Below, piece after piece: positions 34,201 to 42,756 of a stretch of 64,000 nt of DNA. The stretch lies in assembly GCF_038452265.1 (NCBI RefSeq), contig NZ_CP151842.1:2852001-2916000 (forward strand), written 5' to 3'. Both the position numbers and the translations under genes were made by a program. Source of the stretch: Vibrio diazotrophicus. Lineage in GTDB: Bacteria; Pseudomonadota; Gammaproteobacteria; Enterobacterales; Vibrionaceae. Each line of letters starts with the position of its first letter. Position 1 is the first letter of the stretch. The notes under the pieces were generated by a model. It searched no databases, was not told where the DNA came from, and saw only the letters and a list, made by a program, of their open reading frames with translations.

Positions 34201-34584
34201 ATGGATGATGTCTCTGCGCCTTGTATTAAGATTCAAGTTCATACCAAATATATCCCTGAACAATCGACTCCTGAGCAGATGCGCTACGTATTCGCGTACC
34301 TGATTACCATTAAAAACCTGAGCCCTGAAACCGTACAACTCATCAGCCGTCGTTGGTTAATTACTGACGCCAATGGTAAGCAACTGGTTATAGAAGGTGA
34401 TGGCGTGGTCGGCGAACAACCTTTTATTGATGCCAATGATGAGTACACCTATACCAGTGGAACGGCAATTGAAACACCTGTTGGCGTAATGCAAGGGCAC
34501 TACATCATGCACGATCATGAGGGTAAAGAGTTCATCGCCAATATCGAGCCTTTCCGTTTGGCCGTCCCTAACGTTTTAAACTAA
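34201..34584 (+). CDS. apaG: ApaG protein
   Basis: This 127-residue fibronectin-III-like protein has the family motifs RYVFAYLITIKNLSPETVQL, SRRWLITDANG, and GEQPFIDANDEYTYTSGT with GVMQGHYIMHDHEG. Its role is unsettled (the family is linked with Co2+ resistance and shares the fold with SKP1/F-box accessory domains). It precedes apaH by 11 bp, the usual pair. Confidence 0.96.
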   Translation: MDDVSAPCIKIQVHTKYIPEQSTPEQMRYVFAYLITIKNLSPETVQLISRRWLITDANGKQLVIEGDGVVGEQPFIDANDEYTYTSGTAIETPVGVMQGHYIMHDHEGKEFIANIEPFRLAVPNVLN

Positions 34585-34595
34585 CCGGAGTAACA

Positions 34596-35414
34596 GTGGC
34601 GAATTATATTGTTGGTGATATCCAAGGCTGTTTTGACGAACTTCAGTTACTGCTTGAACAAGTTAATTTCGATCCGAAAGAAGATATCTTGTGGGTAGCG
34701 GGTGATCTCGTTGCTCGCGGCCCTAAATCTTTAGAAACGTTGCGCTTCATTCGTTCGTTGGGTGATGCCGCAAAAGTCGTTTTGGGTAATCACGATTTGC
34801 ATCTCCTTGCGGTCGCCTGTGGCATTCATCCAATTAAAAGCAAAGATAAAACACGACCAATATTAGAAGCAGAAGACAGAGATGAACTCCTGCACTGGTT
34901 ACGTAAACAGCCATTGTTTTTAGAACACGATGAGTTTGTTGTTTGTCACGCAGGAATCTCACCTAAGTGGGATTTAGACACTGCGCGTGAATGTGCAAAA
35001 GAGATCGAATCCATACTGCAAAGTGATCGTTGGATGTGGCTGATTGAAAACATGTATTCCAACCAACCAGATCAATGGCGATCTGATCTTAAAGATCTGG
35101 ATCGCTATCGCTATATCATTAACGCTTATACTCGCATGAGATTCTGTTTTATCGATGGAAGACTGGATATGAAGTGCAAACTTCCTCCGACGGAAGTCAG
35201 TGGTAATCTGCTACAGCCTTGGTTCGATCTCAAAAACAGAGTACCAATTGAAAAGACCGTTCTGTTTGGACACTGGGCAGCACTGGAAGGTTATCACGGC
35301 AAAGATGTAATTGGACTTGATACAGGATGTGTGTGGGGTGGACATTTGACTCTGCTGCACTGGGAAGAAAAGAAGTTCTTCACTCAGGATGCACTCAGCG
35401 CCGCCGTTGAATAG
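34596..35414 (+). CDS. apaH: Symmetrical diadenosine tetraphosphatase
   Basis: This 272-residue calcineurin-like phosphatase starts at GTG (MANYIVGDIQGCFDEL) behind CCGGAGTAAC. Metal ligands are in GDIQGCFDEL, GDLVARGPKSL, LGNHDLHLLAV and CHAGISPKW. It splits Ap4A into two ADP. It is the last gene of the lptD operon and ends in a strong terminator shared with convergent folA. Confidence 0.97.
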   Translation: MANYIVGDIQGCFDELQLLLEQVNFDPKEDILWVAGDLVARGPKSLETLRFIRSLGDAAKVVLGNHDLHLLAVACGIHPIKSKDKTRPILEAEDRDELLHWLRKQPLFLEHDEFVVCHAGISPKWDLDTARECAKEIESILQSDRWMWLIENMYSNQPDQWRSDLKDLDRYRYIINAYTRMRFCFIDGRLDMKCKLPPTEVSGNLLQPWFDLKNRVPIEKTVLFGHWAALEGYHGKDVIGLDTGCVWGGHLTLLHWEEKKFFTQDALSAAVE

Positions 35415-35425
35415 AACTCAAATAA

Positions 35426-35461
35426 ACAAAGCCCAGCGATAATGCTGGGCTTTGTTTTTTT
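35426..35461. terminator. Terminator between apaH and folA
   Basis: ACAAAGCCCAGC and GCTGGGCTTTGT form a 12 bp stem followed by T7 on the plus strand. It is best for apaH; for folA the minus-strand tail has fewer Ts. Confidence 0.9.
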
Positions 35462-35471
35462 ATCCAATGAT

Positions 35472-35954
35472 TTAGTGACGTTCTAGAATCACAAACTTCA
35501 TATCGTAGGCGTTCTTTTCATCAGCCGAAAAGGTTTCTCTATGGCTTTCCAGCCAACCATCTCCCCAATCAGGGAACTGAGTATCACCTTCAACATTGGC
35601 ATCAATATAGGTAACATACAGACGGTCAGCCTTAGGCAGACAAGTCGCATACACACTACCGCCACCAATGATCATCACCTCTTCAACGTCACCAGCTAGT
35701 TTAATAGCTTCTTCAATTGAAGTAGTCACCTTCACGCCTTCAAAGTTCAGACTAGGATCACGACTGATCACAATATTCTGCCGTCCCGGTAGAGGGCGTC
35801 CAATCGATTCGTAAGTTTTACGCCCCATGATAACGGGCTTACCTAAAGTACAACGCTTAAACCAAGCGAAATCAGCAGGTAAGTGCCAAGGCATTTGGTT
35901 ATCTTTGCCAATAATTCGATCATTTGCCATCGCGGCAATCATACTGATGATCAT
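35472..35954 (-). CDS. folA: Dihydrofolate reductase
   Basis: This 160-residue protein has MIAAMANDRIIGKDNQMPWHLPAD with the Met20-loop tryptophan and the catalytic Asp, then VIMGRKTYESIGRPLPGRQN and VMIIGGGSVYATCLP. It reduces dihydrofolate with NADPH. It is a single-gene unit, convergent with apaH and downstream of yjjB in the same direction by 44 bp. Confidence 0.97.
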   Translation of the reverse strand: MIISMIAAMANDRIIGKDNQMPWHLPADFAWFKRCTLGKPVIMGRKTYESIGRPLPGRQNIVISRDPSLNFEGVKVTTSIEEAIKLAGDVEEVMIIGGGSVYATCLPKADRLYVTYIDANVEGDTQFPDWGDGWLESHRETFSADEKNAYDMKFVILERH

Positions 35955-35998
35955 TATTCTTCCCTATTAGACGATTACTTCTTCAAACTGTCCGTTTT

Positions 35999-36472
35999 TT
36001 AAACCACGGGTTTGCGGCGATAGAATAACAGCCCCGGCACCGCAAGACCAACTGCTAGGCCAGCGATAATAAACATCGCCTTGAGGAAGTTCTCAAATAA
36101 AGTTTCTAACAGTTCTGGTCGAAAACCTAAATGGTTGATTTCCACCATAGCGATCATCGCCTTATAAGTGAAAACACCGGGCACCATTGGAATAAGTGCG
36201 GCGACAGTAAACACTTTAGGATGAGCCAAAAACTTATGCGACCAGTGAACACCTATCATGCCGACAATTGTGGCGGCAAAGAAGGTTGCCCACTCAATAG
36301 GAATGCCAAACTGCATCATTAAAAAGCGCGAGCCATGGCCTATAGCGCCACCCAGTGCACAATATTTCAGCGCAGGAACAGGGACGTTAAAAACCAAAGC
36401 AAAGCCAACCGCCGGAATGGCAGCAAAAAACATGTCATTAATAAGACCAAACAGCAATTGCCAACTTAACAT
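35999..36472 (-). CDS. yjjB: Threonine/serine exporter family, small subunit (YjjB-like)
   Basis: The start at 36472 (MLSWQLLFGLINDM) gives 157 residues, the length of E. coli YjjB; the ORF begins slightly earlier, inside yjjP. The protein is four or five hydrophobic helices (ThrE_2/DUF3815). Together with YjjP it forms a two-part exporter; in E. coli the pair has been linked to succinate export. It starts 2 bp after the yjjP stop. Confidence 0.9.
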   Translation of the reverse strand: MLSWQLLFGLINDMFFAAIPAVGFALVFNVPVPALKYCALGGAIGHGSRFLMMQFGIPIEWATFFAATIVGMIGVHWSHKFLAHPKVFTVAALIPMVPGVFTYKAMIAMVEINHLGFRPELLETLFENFLKAMFIIAGLAVGLAVPGLLFYRRKPVV

Positions 36473-36474
36473 CT

Positions 36475-37236
36475 CTACCACCCCCACACGCCAGTAATAC
36501 TCATGGCAGCAATAATTCCCAAACAGGTTGCTAGAGTCAGAAGGCTTGCCATCACGAAACGGGCAATACCCACGTTTACAAAGCCTTTGAGCATATCAGC
36601 AACAGAGTTTATTAATGGAAAACCGGGTACCAGCATCAGCACCGAAGATGCCATAACGATGGTTGGCTTATTGCCGAGTTGATAGATCACAGCTTGAGCG
36701 GAAATGACTGACGTGACAAAAGCGGTCGCCGCAAAATTTAACAGCGGATTGAAATGACGGTGTCCTATTTCCTGACGAACAAACATACCGACAGCTGAAG
36801 CAACAAAGGTAATAGCAAATACAGTCCAGTCACCACCAGCGAGGCGGGAAAAAGAGGAACAGGACAGGCCAATCATCAATACCACTAACCAACGGTTGTA
36901 ACGCTCAGGGCTAATCTGGTTAAGTTTCTTCTGCGCTAAGGAGTGATCAAGCAGACCTTTTTCCATCATGATGCAAATACGCTGAATCTGAGTCACAGCG
37001 CGCATGTTGATACCACGATCAGCGCAGCGTCTGGTGGTAGTAATACAGTGGTCACTTTCCAGTGTCGTGACAACCAAAGATCCTGCTGAGAGTGAAACTT
37101 CCACCTCTGTCATGCCACAGGCACGCCCCATCCTTTCCATGATCCCAACCACCAAAGCGCTTTCAGCGCCGTGAGCCAGTAACATTTGACCTGCTTGTGC
37201 GATTAACCTCGATACGGCTCTCTGTCTGGATGCCAT
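36475..37236 (-). CDS. yjjP: Threonine/serine exporter family, large subunit (YjjP-like)
   Basis: This 253-residue protein has the ThrE (DUF1212) soluble N-terminal region, including LLAHGAESALVVGIMERMGRACG and SLSAGSLVVTT, then five or so helices. It pairs with YjjB. A perfect 9 bp palindrome lies about 55 bp upstream of its start and may be an operator. The Obg terminator lies beyond that. Confidence 0.9.
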   Translation of the reverse strand: MASRQRAVSRLIAQAGQMLLAHGAESALVVGIMERMGRACGMTEVEVSLSAGSLVVTTLESDHCITTTRRCADRGINMRAVTQIQRICIMMEKGLLDHSLAQKKLNQISPERYNRWLVVLMIGLSCSSFSRLAGGDWTVFAITFVASAVGMFVRQEIGHRHFNPLLNFAATAFVTSVISAQAVIYQLGNKPTIVMASSVLMLVPGFPLINSVADMLKGFVNVGIARFVMASLLTLATCLGIIAAMSITGVWGW

Positions 37237-37290
37237 GATTCCTTTCCTAACGTCCTAAGGGTAAAAACTGTGAAGCACTAGTTTGCATGA

Positions 37291-37314
37291 AAATCATATC
37301 GTGAAATATGATTT
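37291..37314 (-). promoter_or_regulatory. Palindrome upstream of yjjP, possible operator
   Basis: AAATCATAT and ATATGATTT form perfect 9 bp arms around CGTGAA. It lies between the obgE terminator and yjjP, too short of GC to be a terminator, so it is a candidate operator for the yjjPB unit. The regulator is not identified. Confidence 0.45.
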
Positions 37315-37320
37315 AGACAC

Positions 37321-37348
37321 AAAAAAGCCGCAATAAATCATTGCGGCT
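37321..37348 (-). terminator. Terminator of obgE
   Basis: AGCCGCAAT and ATTGCGGCT form the stem; on the minus strand T6 follows. It lies about 18 bp past the obgE stop. Confidence 0.9.
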
Positions 37349-37365
37349 AATGTCAGTAAGCAGAA

Positions 37366-38541
37366 CTATTCACGTACATAGATAACGTGACCGTCATCTT
37401 CTTCGTCGTCCCAGTCATCCCAATCGTCATCATCATCTTCAGTGATAACATTGCGACCTGCCATTGCGTCTTTGTGGTAATCATCCCACATAAACTCAAC
37501 TTTTTGCTCTTCGCTTAACTCTTCTTCTGCACGAGGTAGAGTTTCCATGAAGTCAGCCAATTCGCGACAAAGCTCAGCAGTACCCTGTTTGTTTACTGCT
37601 GAAATTTTGAAGTGTGGGCCTTCCCAAGCTAGCGCTTCTAAGATCTCTTGGATCTTTTCATCCGCTTCTTCTTCAAGCATCAGATCCGCTTTGTTAAATA
37701 CTAACCAAACTGGCTTCTTCGCTAGTTTTTCGCTGTACTGTTCAAGCTCATCCATAATGGTCAGAGCATTTTGTGCAGGCTCACTTCCATCAATAGGTAA
37801 AATATCGATCATGTGAAGCAGTACGCGACAACGCTCTAGGTGTTTCAAGAAACGAATACCTAGACCAGCACCTTCTGCTGCACCTTCAATAAGTCCAGGG
37901 ATGTCAGCAACAACAAAGCTTTTCTCAGGTACAACACTCACTACACCCAAGCTTGGGATCAATGTCGTAAATGGATAATCCGCTACCTTTGGTTTCGCCG
38001 CTGATACAGAGCGAATAAAGGTTGATTTACCTGCGTTTGGCAAACCTAGCATACCTACGTCAGCAAGCAGCAATAGCTCAAGACGAAGTTCACGAACCTC
38101 ACCTTTCGTACCCATGGTCTTTTGACGTGGAGCACGGTTTACAGACGATTTAAAACGAGTGTTACCTAGGCCGTGCCAACCACCTTTAGCGACCATCACT
38201 TTCTTGCCGTGTTCAGCTACTTCACCAACGATTTCGTTAGTGTGAATATCCACTGCGCGAGTACCTACAGGTACTTTCAGAGTAATATCTTTACCACGCT
38301 TACCAGTACAGTTACCGCCACCACCATTTTGGCCGCGTTCAGCTGCGTAAAAACGCTGGAAACGATAGTCAACCAGTGTATTCAAGTTCTCATCAGCTTC
38401 GATGTAGACATCACCACCATCGCCGCCGTCGCCACCATCAGGGCCGCCTTTCGTTACGAATTTTTCACGCCAAAAGCTAACAACGCCGTTACCGCCATCG
38501 CCCGCTTCGACTTTAATTACCGCTTCATCAACGAATTTCAT
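37366..38541 (-). CDS. obgE: Obg GTPase (CgtA)
   Basis: This 391-residue GTPase has the glycine-rich Obg domain (KVEAGDGGNGVVSF), P-loop GLPNAGKSTF, G3 DIPGLIEGAAEG and G4 NKAD. It ends in an acidic tail rich in D and E (DDDDDWDDWDDEEDD), as in other gammaproteobacterial Obg proteins. It is needed for ribosome assembly and links to the stringent response. It is downstream of rplU and rpmA, but a terminator lies in the 222 bp gap. Confidence 0.97.
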   Translation of the reverse strand: MKFVDEAVIKVEAGDGGNGVVSFWREKFVTKGGPDGGDGGDGGDVYIEADENLNTLVDYRFQRFYAAERGQNGGGGNCTGKRGKDITLKVPVGTRAVDIHTNEIVGEVAEHGKKVMVAKGGWHGLGNTRFKSSVNRAPRQKTMGTKGEVRELRLELLLLADVGMLGLPNAGKSTFIRSVSAAKPKVADYPFTTLIPSLGVVSVVPEKSFVVADIPGLIEGAAEGAGLGIRFLKHLERCRVLLHMIDILPIDGSEPAQNALTIMDELEQYSEKLAKKPVWLVFNKADLMLEEEADEKIQEILEALAWEGPHFKISAVNKQGTAELCRELADFMETLPRAEEELSEEQKVEFMWDDYHKDAMAGRNVITEDDDDDWDDWDDEEDDGHVIYVRE

Positions 38542-38711
38542 TACTTACTCCGCATTACTTGCGTTGCAATATCACTTATTACCAGTGATATAAATTTTAG
38601 CAGATCCAGATTCATCGCGTGACGAGGGATCTAAACCTACATATTGGAACAGATAAGGAGGGACTCTATATTCTTCTACTGAAGAACCCCTTCTTTTTTG
38701 TTCTGCATAAA

Positions 38712-38738
38712 TAAAAAACCCCACCGTAACGGTAGGGC
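38712..38738 (-). terminator. Terminator of rplU-rpmA
   Basis: CCCTACCG and CGGTGGGG form a stem on the minus strand, followed by T6. It lies about 25 bp past the rpmA stop, upstream of obgE. Confidence 0.85.
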
Positions 38739-38763
38739 TTTTGAATTCAGTTAGGTATTAAAT

Positions 38764-39021
38764 TTATTCAGCTTCGATGCTAACAAATTTACGGTTTTTA
38801 GGACCTTTAACTTCAAATTTCACTTTACCTTCAGTAAGAGCGAAAAGAGTGTGGTCTTTACCGATACCAACGTTAGTGCCAGCGTGGAACTTAGTACCAC
38901 GTTGACGAACGATGATGTTACCTGCTAATACAGATTCACCACCGAAACGCTTAACACCAAGACGTTTACTTTCTGAATCACGGCCGTTACGAGTAGAACC
39001 GCCAGCTTTTTTGTGTGCCAT
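38764..39021 (-). CDS. rpmA: 50S ribosomal protein L27
   Basis: This 85-residue protein begins MAHKKAGGSTRNGRDSESKRLGVK and has GNIIVRQRGTKFHAG, the L27 signature. It lies 21 bp after rplU in a two-gene operon. Its N-terminal tail reaches the peptidyl transferase centre. Confidence 0.99.
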   Translation of the reverse strand: MAHKKAGGSTRNGRDSESKRLGVKRFGGESVLAGNIIVRQRGTKFHAGTNVGIGKDHTLFALTEGKVKFEVKGPKNRKFVSIEAE

Positions 39022-39042
39022 TGTTAAACTCTCCTAAGTTAC

Positions 39043-39354
39043 TTAAGCGTTGATGCCAGTAATTTTCACTTCAGTGAACCACTGACGGTGGCCTTGTTGT
39101 TTACGAGAGTGCTTACGACGACGGAACTTAACGATTTTAACTTTATCGCCACGGCCGTGTTGTACTACTTCAGCAGTAATTTTACCGCCTTCAACAAGAG
39201 GTGCACCAACAGTGATTTCTTCACCGTTAGCAACTAGAAGAACTTTATCAAATTCAACAGTTGCACCAGTTTCAACGTCTAATTTCTCTAAACGAAGAGT
39301 TTGACCTTCGCTTACACGGTGTTGTTTACCACCAGATTGGAAAACAGCGTACAT
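39043..39354 (-). CDS. rplU: 50S ribosomal protein L21
   Basis: This 103-residue protein starts MYAVFQSGGKQHRVSEGQ and ends KRRKHSRKQQGHRQWFT then VKITGI, as in L21. It is the first gene of rplU-rpmA, divergent from ispB. The 5' leader to its promoter lies in 39355-39540. Confidence 0.99.
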   Translation of the reverse strand: MYAVFQSGGKQHRVSEGQTLRLEKLDVETGATVEFDKVLLVANGEEITVGAPLVEGGKITAEVVQHGRGDKVKIVKFRRRKHSRKQQGHRQWFTEVKITGINA

Positions 39355-39622
39355 ATTTTACTCCGCTCTTTCCGCACAGCCTATGCCATATGTGAGCAAT
39401 GAGGGTGTGCGCTAAACTAATCATCAATAGGGCGCAGATTCTACGTGAATGATGGTCCTATGACAAGCCATATTTTAAAAAAATTGGCGAAAAGCTAATC
39501 GCCAAACAAAAGTGCCGCAATCATGCCTTTATGGCGTGTATTAATCAATGCTTTTTAGTGTATTATTCAACAATTCTAGAAGACAAAATGCCTTACAAGC
39601 TCTAACTTCAGCCGGATGTACA

Positions 39623-40594
39623 ATGGATTTTAAAGCTATCCAAGCGCTTACTGCCGATGACATGGCAAAAGTGAATGAAACAATTCAAGCTCAGCTCAAC
39701 TCTGATGTGTCTTTGATCAATCAACTCGGGTTCTATATTGTCGGTAGTGGCGGCAAGCGTCTAAGGCCTTTACTGGCTGTATTGTCAGCCAAAGCCCTAG
39801 GTTACGAAGGCACCGCACATACAACCGCTGCGGCATTTATCGAATTTATTCATACTGCAACCCTGTTGCACGACGATGTCGTCGATGAATCAGACATGCG
39901 TCGAGGTAAAGAAACAGCCAATGCTGCATTTGGAAATGCTGCCAGTGTGTTAGTCGGCGACTTTATCTATACTCGCTCATTTCAGATGATGACAGAGCTA
40001 GGATCAATGAAGATCCTTAAGCTTATGAGCGATGCAGTAAACGTGATTGCGGAAGGTGAAGTTCAGCAATTAATGAACTGCAACGATCCGAATACCACTG
40101 AAGAATTGTATATGCAGGTTATCTATTCTAAAACTGCTCGCCTGTTCGAAGCGGCAACTCAAATCGGTGCGATTTTAGTTGAGGCTCCAGAAGAAGTAGA
40201 AACGGCTTTGCAGAACTACGGTAAATATTTAGGTACCGCATTCCAGCTAATTGATGATGTGATGGATTACACTTCTGACGGCGAAGAAATGGGTAAAAAT
40301 GTCGGCGATGACCTAGCAGAAGGAAAACCGACTCTGCCGCTACTGCACGCAATGCGCAATGGCACACCGGAACAAGCTGAAATGATTCGCGACGCAATTG
40401 AGCATGCAAACGGTATGGAACGTCTGAACGATATCCTCGCTGCGATGGAGCAAACAGGTTCCCTCACATATACCGTGAACAAAGCATTGGAAGAAGCAGA
40501 TAAAGCGATTGCACAGCTAGAAGTTTTACCAGAGAGCGAATATAAGCAGGCATTAGTTACTCTTGCCCATATGGCAGTGAATCGCAGTAAATAA
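39623..40594 (+). CDS. ispB: Octaprenyl diphosphate synthase
   Basis: The ATG at 39623 (MDFKAIQALTADDMAKVN) gives 323 residues, equal to E. coli IspB; the frame begins 25 codons earlier but that part is not conserved in style. The two Asp-rich motifs are in LLHDDVVDESD and FQLIDDVMDYTSD. It makes the C40 side chain of ubiquinone and menaquinone. It is divergent from rplU, as usual. Confidence 0.96.
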   Translation: MDFKAIQALTADDMAKVNETIQAQLNSDVSLINQLGFYIVGSGGKRLRPLLAVLSAKALGYEGTAHTTAAAFIEFIHTATLLHDDVVDESDMRRGKETANAAFGNAASVLVGDFIYTRSFQMMTELGSMKILKLMSDAVNVIAEGEVQQLMNCNDPNTTEELYMQVIYSKTARLFEAATQIGAILVEAPEEVETALQNYGKYLGTAFQLIDDVMDYTSDGEEMGKNVGDDLAEGKPTLPLLHAMRNGTPEQAEMIRDAIEHANGMERLNDILAAMEQTGSLTYTVNKALEEADKAIAQLEVLPESEYKQALVTLAHMAVNRSK

Positions 40595-40612
40595 TCATAA
40601 ATAAGTAGTCAT

Positions 40613-40641
40613 AAAAAAGCCGCTCCATCTAGGAGCGGCTA
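40613..40641 (-). terminator. Terminator of mdh
   Basis: AGCCGCTCC and GGAGCGGCT form the stem; on the minus strand it is followed by T6. It lies between convergent ispB and mdh. Confidence 0.88.
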
Positions 40642-40662
40642 GAAAATTATTTAAATACAGAA

Positions 40663-41595
40663 TTACTTAACGAACTCAACACCAGTTTGAATATCGCCGT
40701 TAAGTGTTTCTAACATGCCATCCAACGCAGCTTTTTCAAACTGGCTAAGCGGACCGTAGCTCAACACTTCTTCTATTCCGTTTTTACCCAACTTAACTGG
40801 TTGAGCAAAGAAAGGTGCATGTTCGCCGCTACCTTCAACATACGCGTATTCAATAACATCTTCGCCTTGTAGAGCTTTCACTAGAGACAAACCAAATCGG
40901 CAAGCCGCTTGTCCCATAGATAGCGTTGCACTACCGCCACCCGCTTTTGCTTCTACAACTTCTGTACCCGCGTTTTGAATGCGCTTAGTCAATGCTTCCA
41001 CTTCTGCATCTGTGAATTCAACACCTTCTACTTGAGAAAGAAGAGGAAGAATCGTCACACCGGAGTGACCGCCAATCACAGGAACTCGAACATCACCTGG
41101 ATCTTTCTGTTTCAGTTCCGCAACGAAAGTCTCAGCACGAATAACGTCCAGAGTAGTAACACCAAACAGTTTGCGCTTGTCGTAGACACCCGCTTTTTTC
41201 AAAACTTCAGCAGCGATAGGAACAGTGGTATTCACAGGGTTGGTAATAATACCCACACACGCATTTGGACAAACTACTGCAATGCGTTCAGCCAGAGATC
41301 TTACAATCCCAGCATTCACATTAAATAGATCCGCACGATCCATGCCCGGTTTACGAGCGACACCAGCGGAAATTAAAACAACATCAGAGCCTTCAAGGGC
41401 AGGAGTTGGATCCTCACCACAATAGCCTTTGATAGATACAGGGGTTGGTATATGACTTAAGTCCGCGGCAACACCAGGTGTTACCGGAGCAATATCATAC
41501 AGGGCAAGATCTGAACCTGCCGGTAAACGGTTTTTAAGCAATAAAGCGAGGGCTTGACCAATGCCGCCAGCGGCGCCAATTACAGAGACTTTCAT
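40663..41595 (-). CDS. mdh: Malate dehydrogenase
   Basis: This 310-residue NAD-dependent enzyme has KVSVIGAAGGIGQALALLL, LISAGVARKPGMDRADLF with substrate-binding arginines, and IGGHSGVTILPLLSQ with the catalytic His. It interconverts malate and oxaloacetate in the TCA cycle. It is divergent from argR, a common gammaproteobacterial pairing. Confidence 0.98.
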   Translation of the reverse strand: MKVSVIGAAGGIGQALALLLKNRLPAGSDLALYDIAPVTPGVAADLSHIPTPVSIKGYCGEDPTPALEGSDVVLISAGVARKPGMDRADLFNVNAGIVRSLAERIAVVCPNACVGIITNPVNTTVPIAAEVLKKAGVYDKRKLFGVTTLDVIRAETFVAELKQKDPGDVRVPVIGGHSGVTILPLLSQVEGVEFTDAEVEALTKRIQNAGTEVVEAKAGGGSATLSMGQAACRFGLSLVKALQGEDVIEYAYVEGSGEHAPFFAQPVKLGKNGIEEVLSYGPLSQFEKAALDGMLETLNGDIQTGVEFVK

Positions 41596-41917
41596 TATCG
41601 TTCTCCTTGTGAGTTTTTGTCTTATTTATGTTTTGTAGGGTAGTGTAATATCTGACCAAAAAATTATAGTAATCACAAGTTGATTACAAACAGTTAACGC
41701 CAGCTTTGCGACTTCGAACACTTCCTAAATAACTTGCATATCGTTAACTGAGTATTGACATATCCCTTGCCCCTTTAAATCTTCCTATTTCTCTCTCCTT
41801 GAGCTCGAATTGTATCTATTTAAAGTGACCTTTTAGACAGTTTTGAACCTTAATTTGCCTGTAAGTGAATATCTATGCGAGAATATGCACCATTATTGAA
41901 TTAGTGGTAACCAAAAT
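41596..41917. other. mdh/argR divergent regulatory region
   Basis: This 322 bp gap must contain the mdh and argR promoters. A probable ARG box pair, listed separately, lies near the argR start. I see no small gene. Confidence 0.6.
41864..41902 (+). promoter_or_regulatory. Probable ARG box pair before argR
   Basis: Two 18-base elements with 3 bp between them, AGTGAATATCTATGCGAG and ATGCACCATTATTGAATT, resemble the ArgR consensus (TGAAT, four A/T, ATTCA). Neither is perfect, but the 3 bp spacing is the usual arrangement. They end 15 bp before the ATG, where binding would autorepress argR. Confidence 0.55.
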
Positions 41918-42388
41918 ATGCGTAGTGCAGATAAACAAGACAACCTAGTCCGCGCTTTTAAAGCTTTATTAAAAGAAGAACGATTTGGCTCCCAAGGCGA
42001 TATCGTTGACGCTCTTAAAAATGAAGGCTTTGACAATATTAACCAATCTAAAGTCTCTCGCATGCTTACGAAGTTCGGTGCTGTACGCACACGTAACGCA
42101 AAAATGGAGATGGTCTATTGCTTACCCGCTGAATTAGGCGTTCCGACTGTATCAAGCTCTCTGAGAGAACTCGTACTGGATGTTGACTACAACAATGCAC
42201 TCGTGGTTATCCACACAGGCCCAGGGGCTGCTCAACTTATCGCGCGTTTACTTGATTCTCTAGGTAAATCTGAAGGTATCCTTGGCGTTGTCGCTGGTGA
42301 CGATACTATCTTCATTACCCCTACACTAAACATTACAACTAAGCAGCTATTTACCTCTGTTTGTGAACTGTTTGAGTACGCTGGTTAA
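41918..42388 (+). CDS. argR: Arginine repressor
   Basis: This 156-residue protein has the winged-helix N-terminus FKALLKEERFGSQGDIVDAL with the recognition motif QSKVSRMLTKFG, and the C-terminal arginine-binding core HTGPGAAQLIARLLD and VAGDDTIFITP. As an arginine-bound hexamer it represses arginine genes and also aids plasmid recombination in E. coli. It has its own terminator. Paired ARG boxes upstream suggest autoregulation. Confidence 0.97.
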   Translation: MRSADKQDNLVRAFKALLKEERFGSQGDIVDALKNEGFDNINQSKVSRMLTKFGAVRTRNAKMEMVYCLPAELGVPTVSSSLRELVLDVDYNNALVVIHTGPGAAQLIARLLDSLGKSEGILGVVAGDDTIFITPTLNITTKQLFTSVCELFEYAG

Positions 42389-42440
42389 ATAGCTATCTGA
42401 GTGTAACTCATTAATCGATATACATTATTACCTTTCTAGA

Positions 42441-42473
42441 AGTCACGTACTGGGATCAGTACGTGACTTTTTT
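42441..42473 (+). terminator. Terminator of argR
   Basis: AGTCACGTACTG and CAGTACGTGACT form a near-perfect stem followed by T6, about 52 bp past argR. Confidence 0.93.
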
Positions 42474-42756
42474 CTATCTATAATCCTCAAAATCAACAAT
42501 TGTTTGCTCACTCAAAACTAATGCAACCCGTGAATTACAAAATTGAAACATGATGAAACAATTCATTCTAAGTTAGTGGTAATACTTAGCTTTTATGACT
42601 ACATTTTTAAACATCACTATTATTATGTGATGCTTTTTTGCTATTATCCTGACACTTTTTCAACATAATGATTGAAAAAGATACTGTTTCTCATGAAGAA
42701 ACGACCAAAGCAGCTACACTTGTTTTGGGTAATTATGAATGAAGGAAGGGAAATTC
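42474..42756. other. argR to TRAP operon intergenic region
   Basis: This is the leader region of the TRAP operon. It holds a palindrome at 42612-42632 and no supported gene. The promoter itself could not be set with confidence. Confidence 0.5.
42612..42632 (+). promoter_or_regulatory. Palindrome in the TRAP operon leader
   Basis: CATCAC and GTGATG are separated by 9 A/T bases (TATTATTAT), about 125 bp before the binding protein start. A CTTTTTT tract follows, so it may be a weak terminator or an operator. Confidence 0.35.

Noticed and set aside
37441..38622. Plus-strand ORFs opposite obgE.
   Set aside because: They are antisense frames of a conserved GTPase gene.
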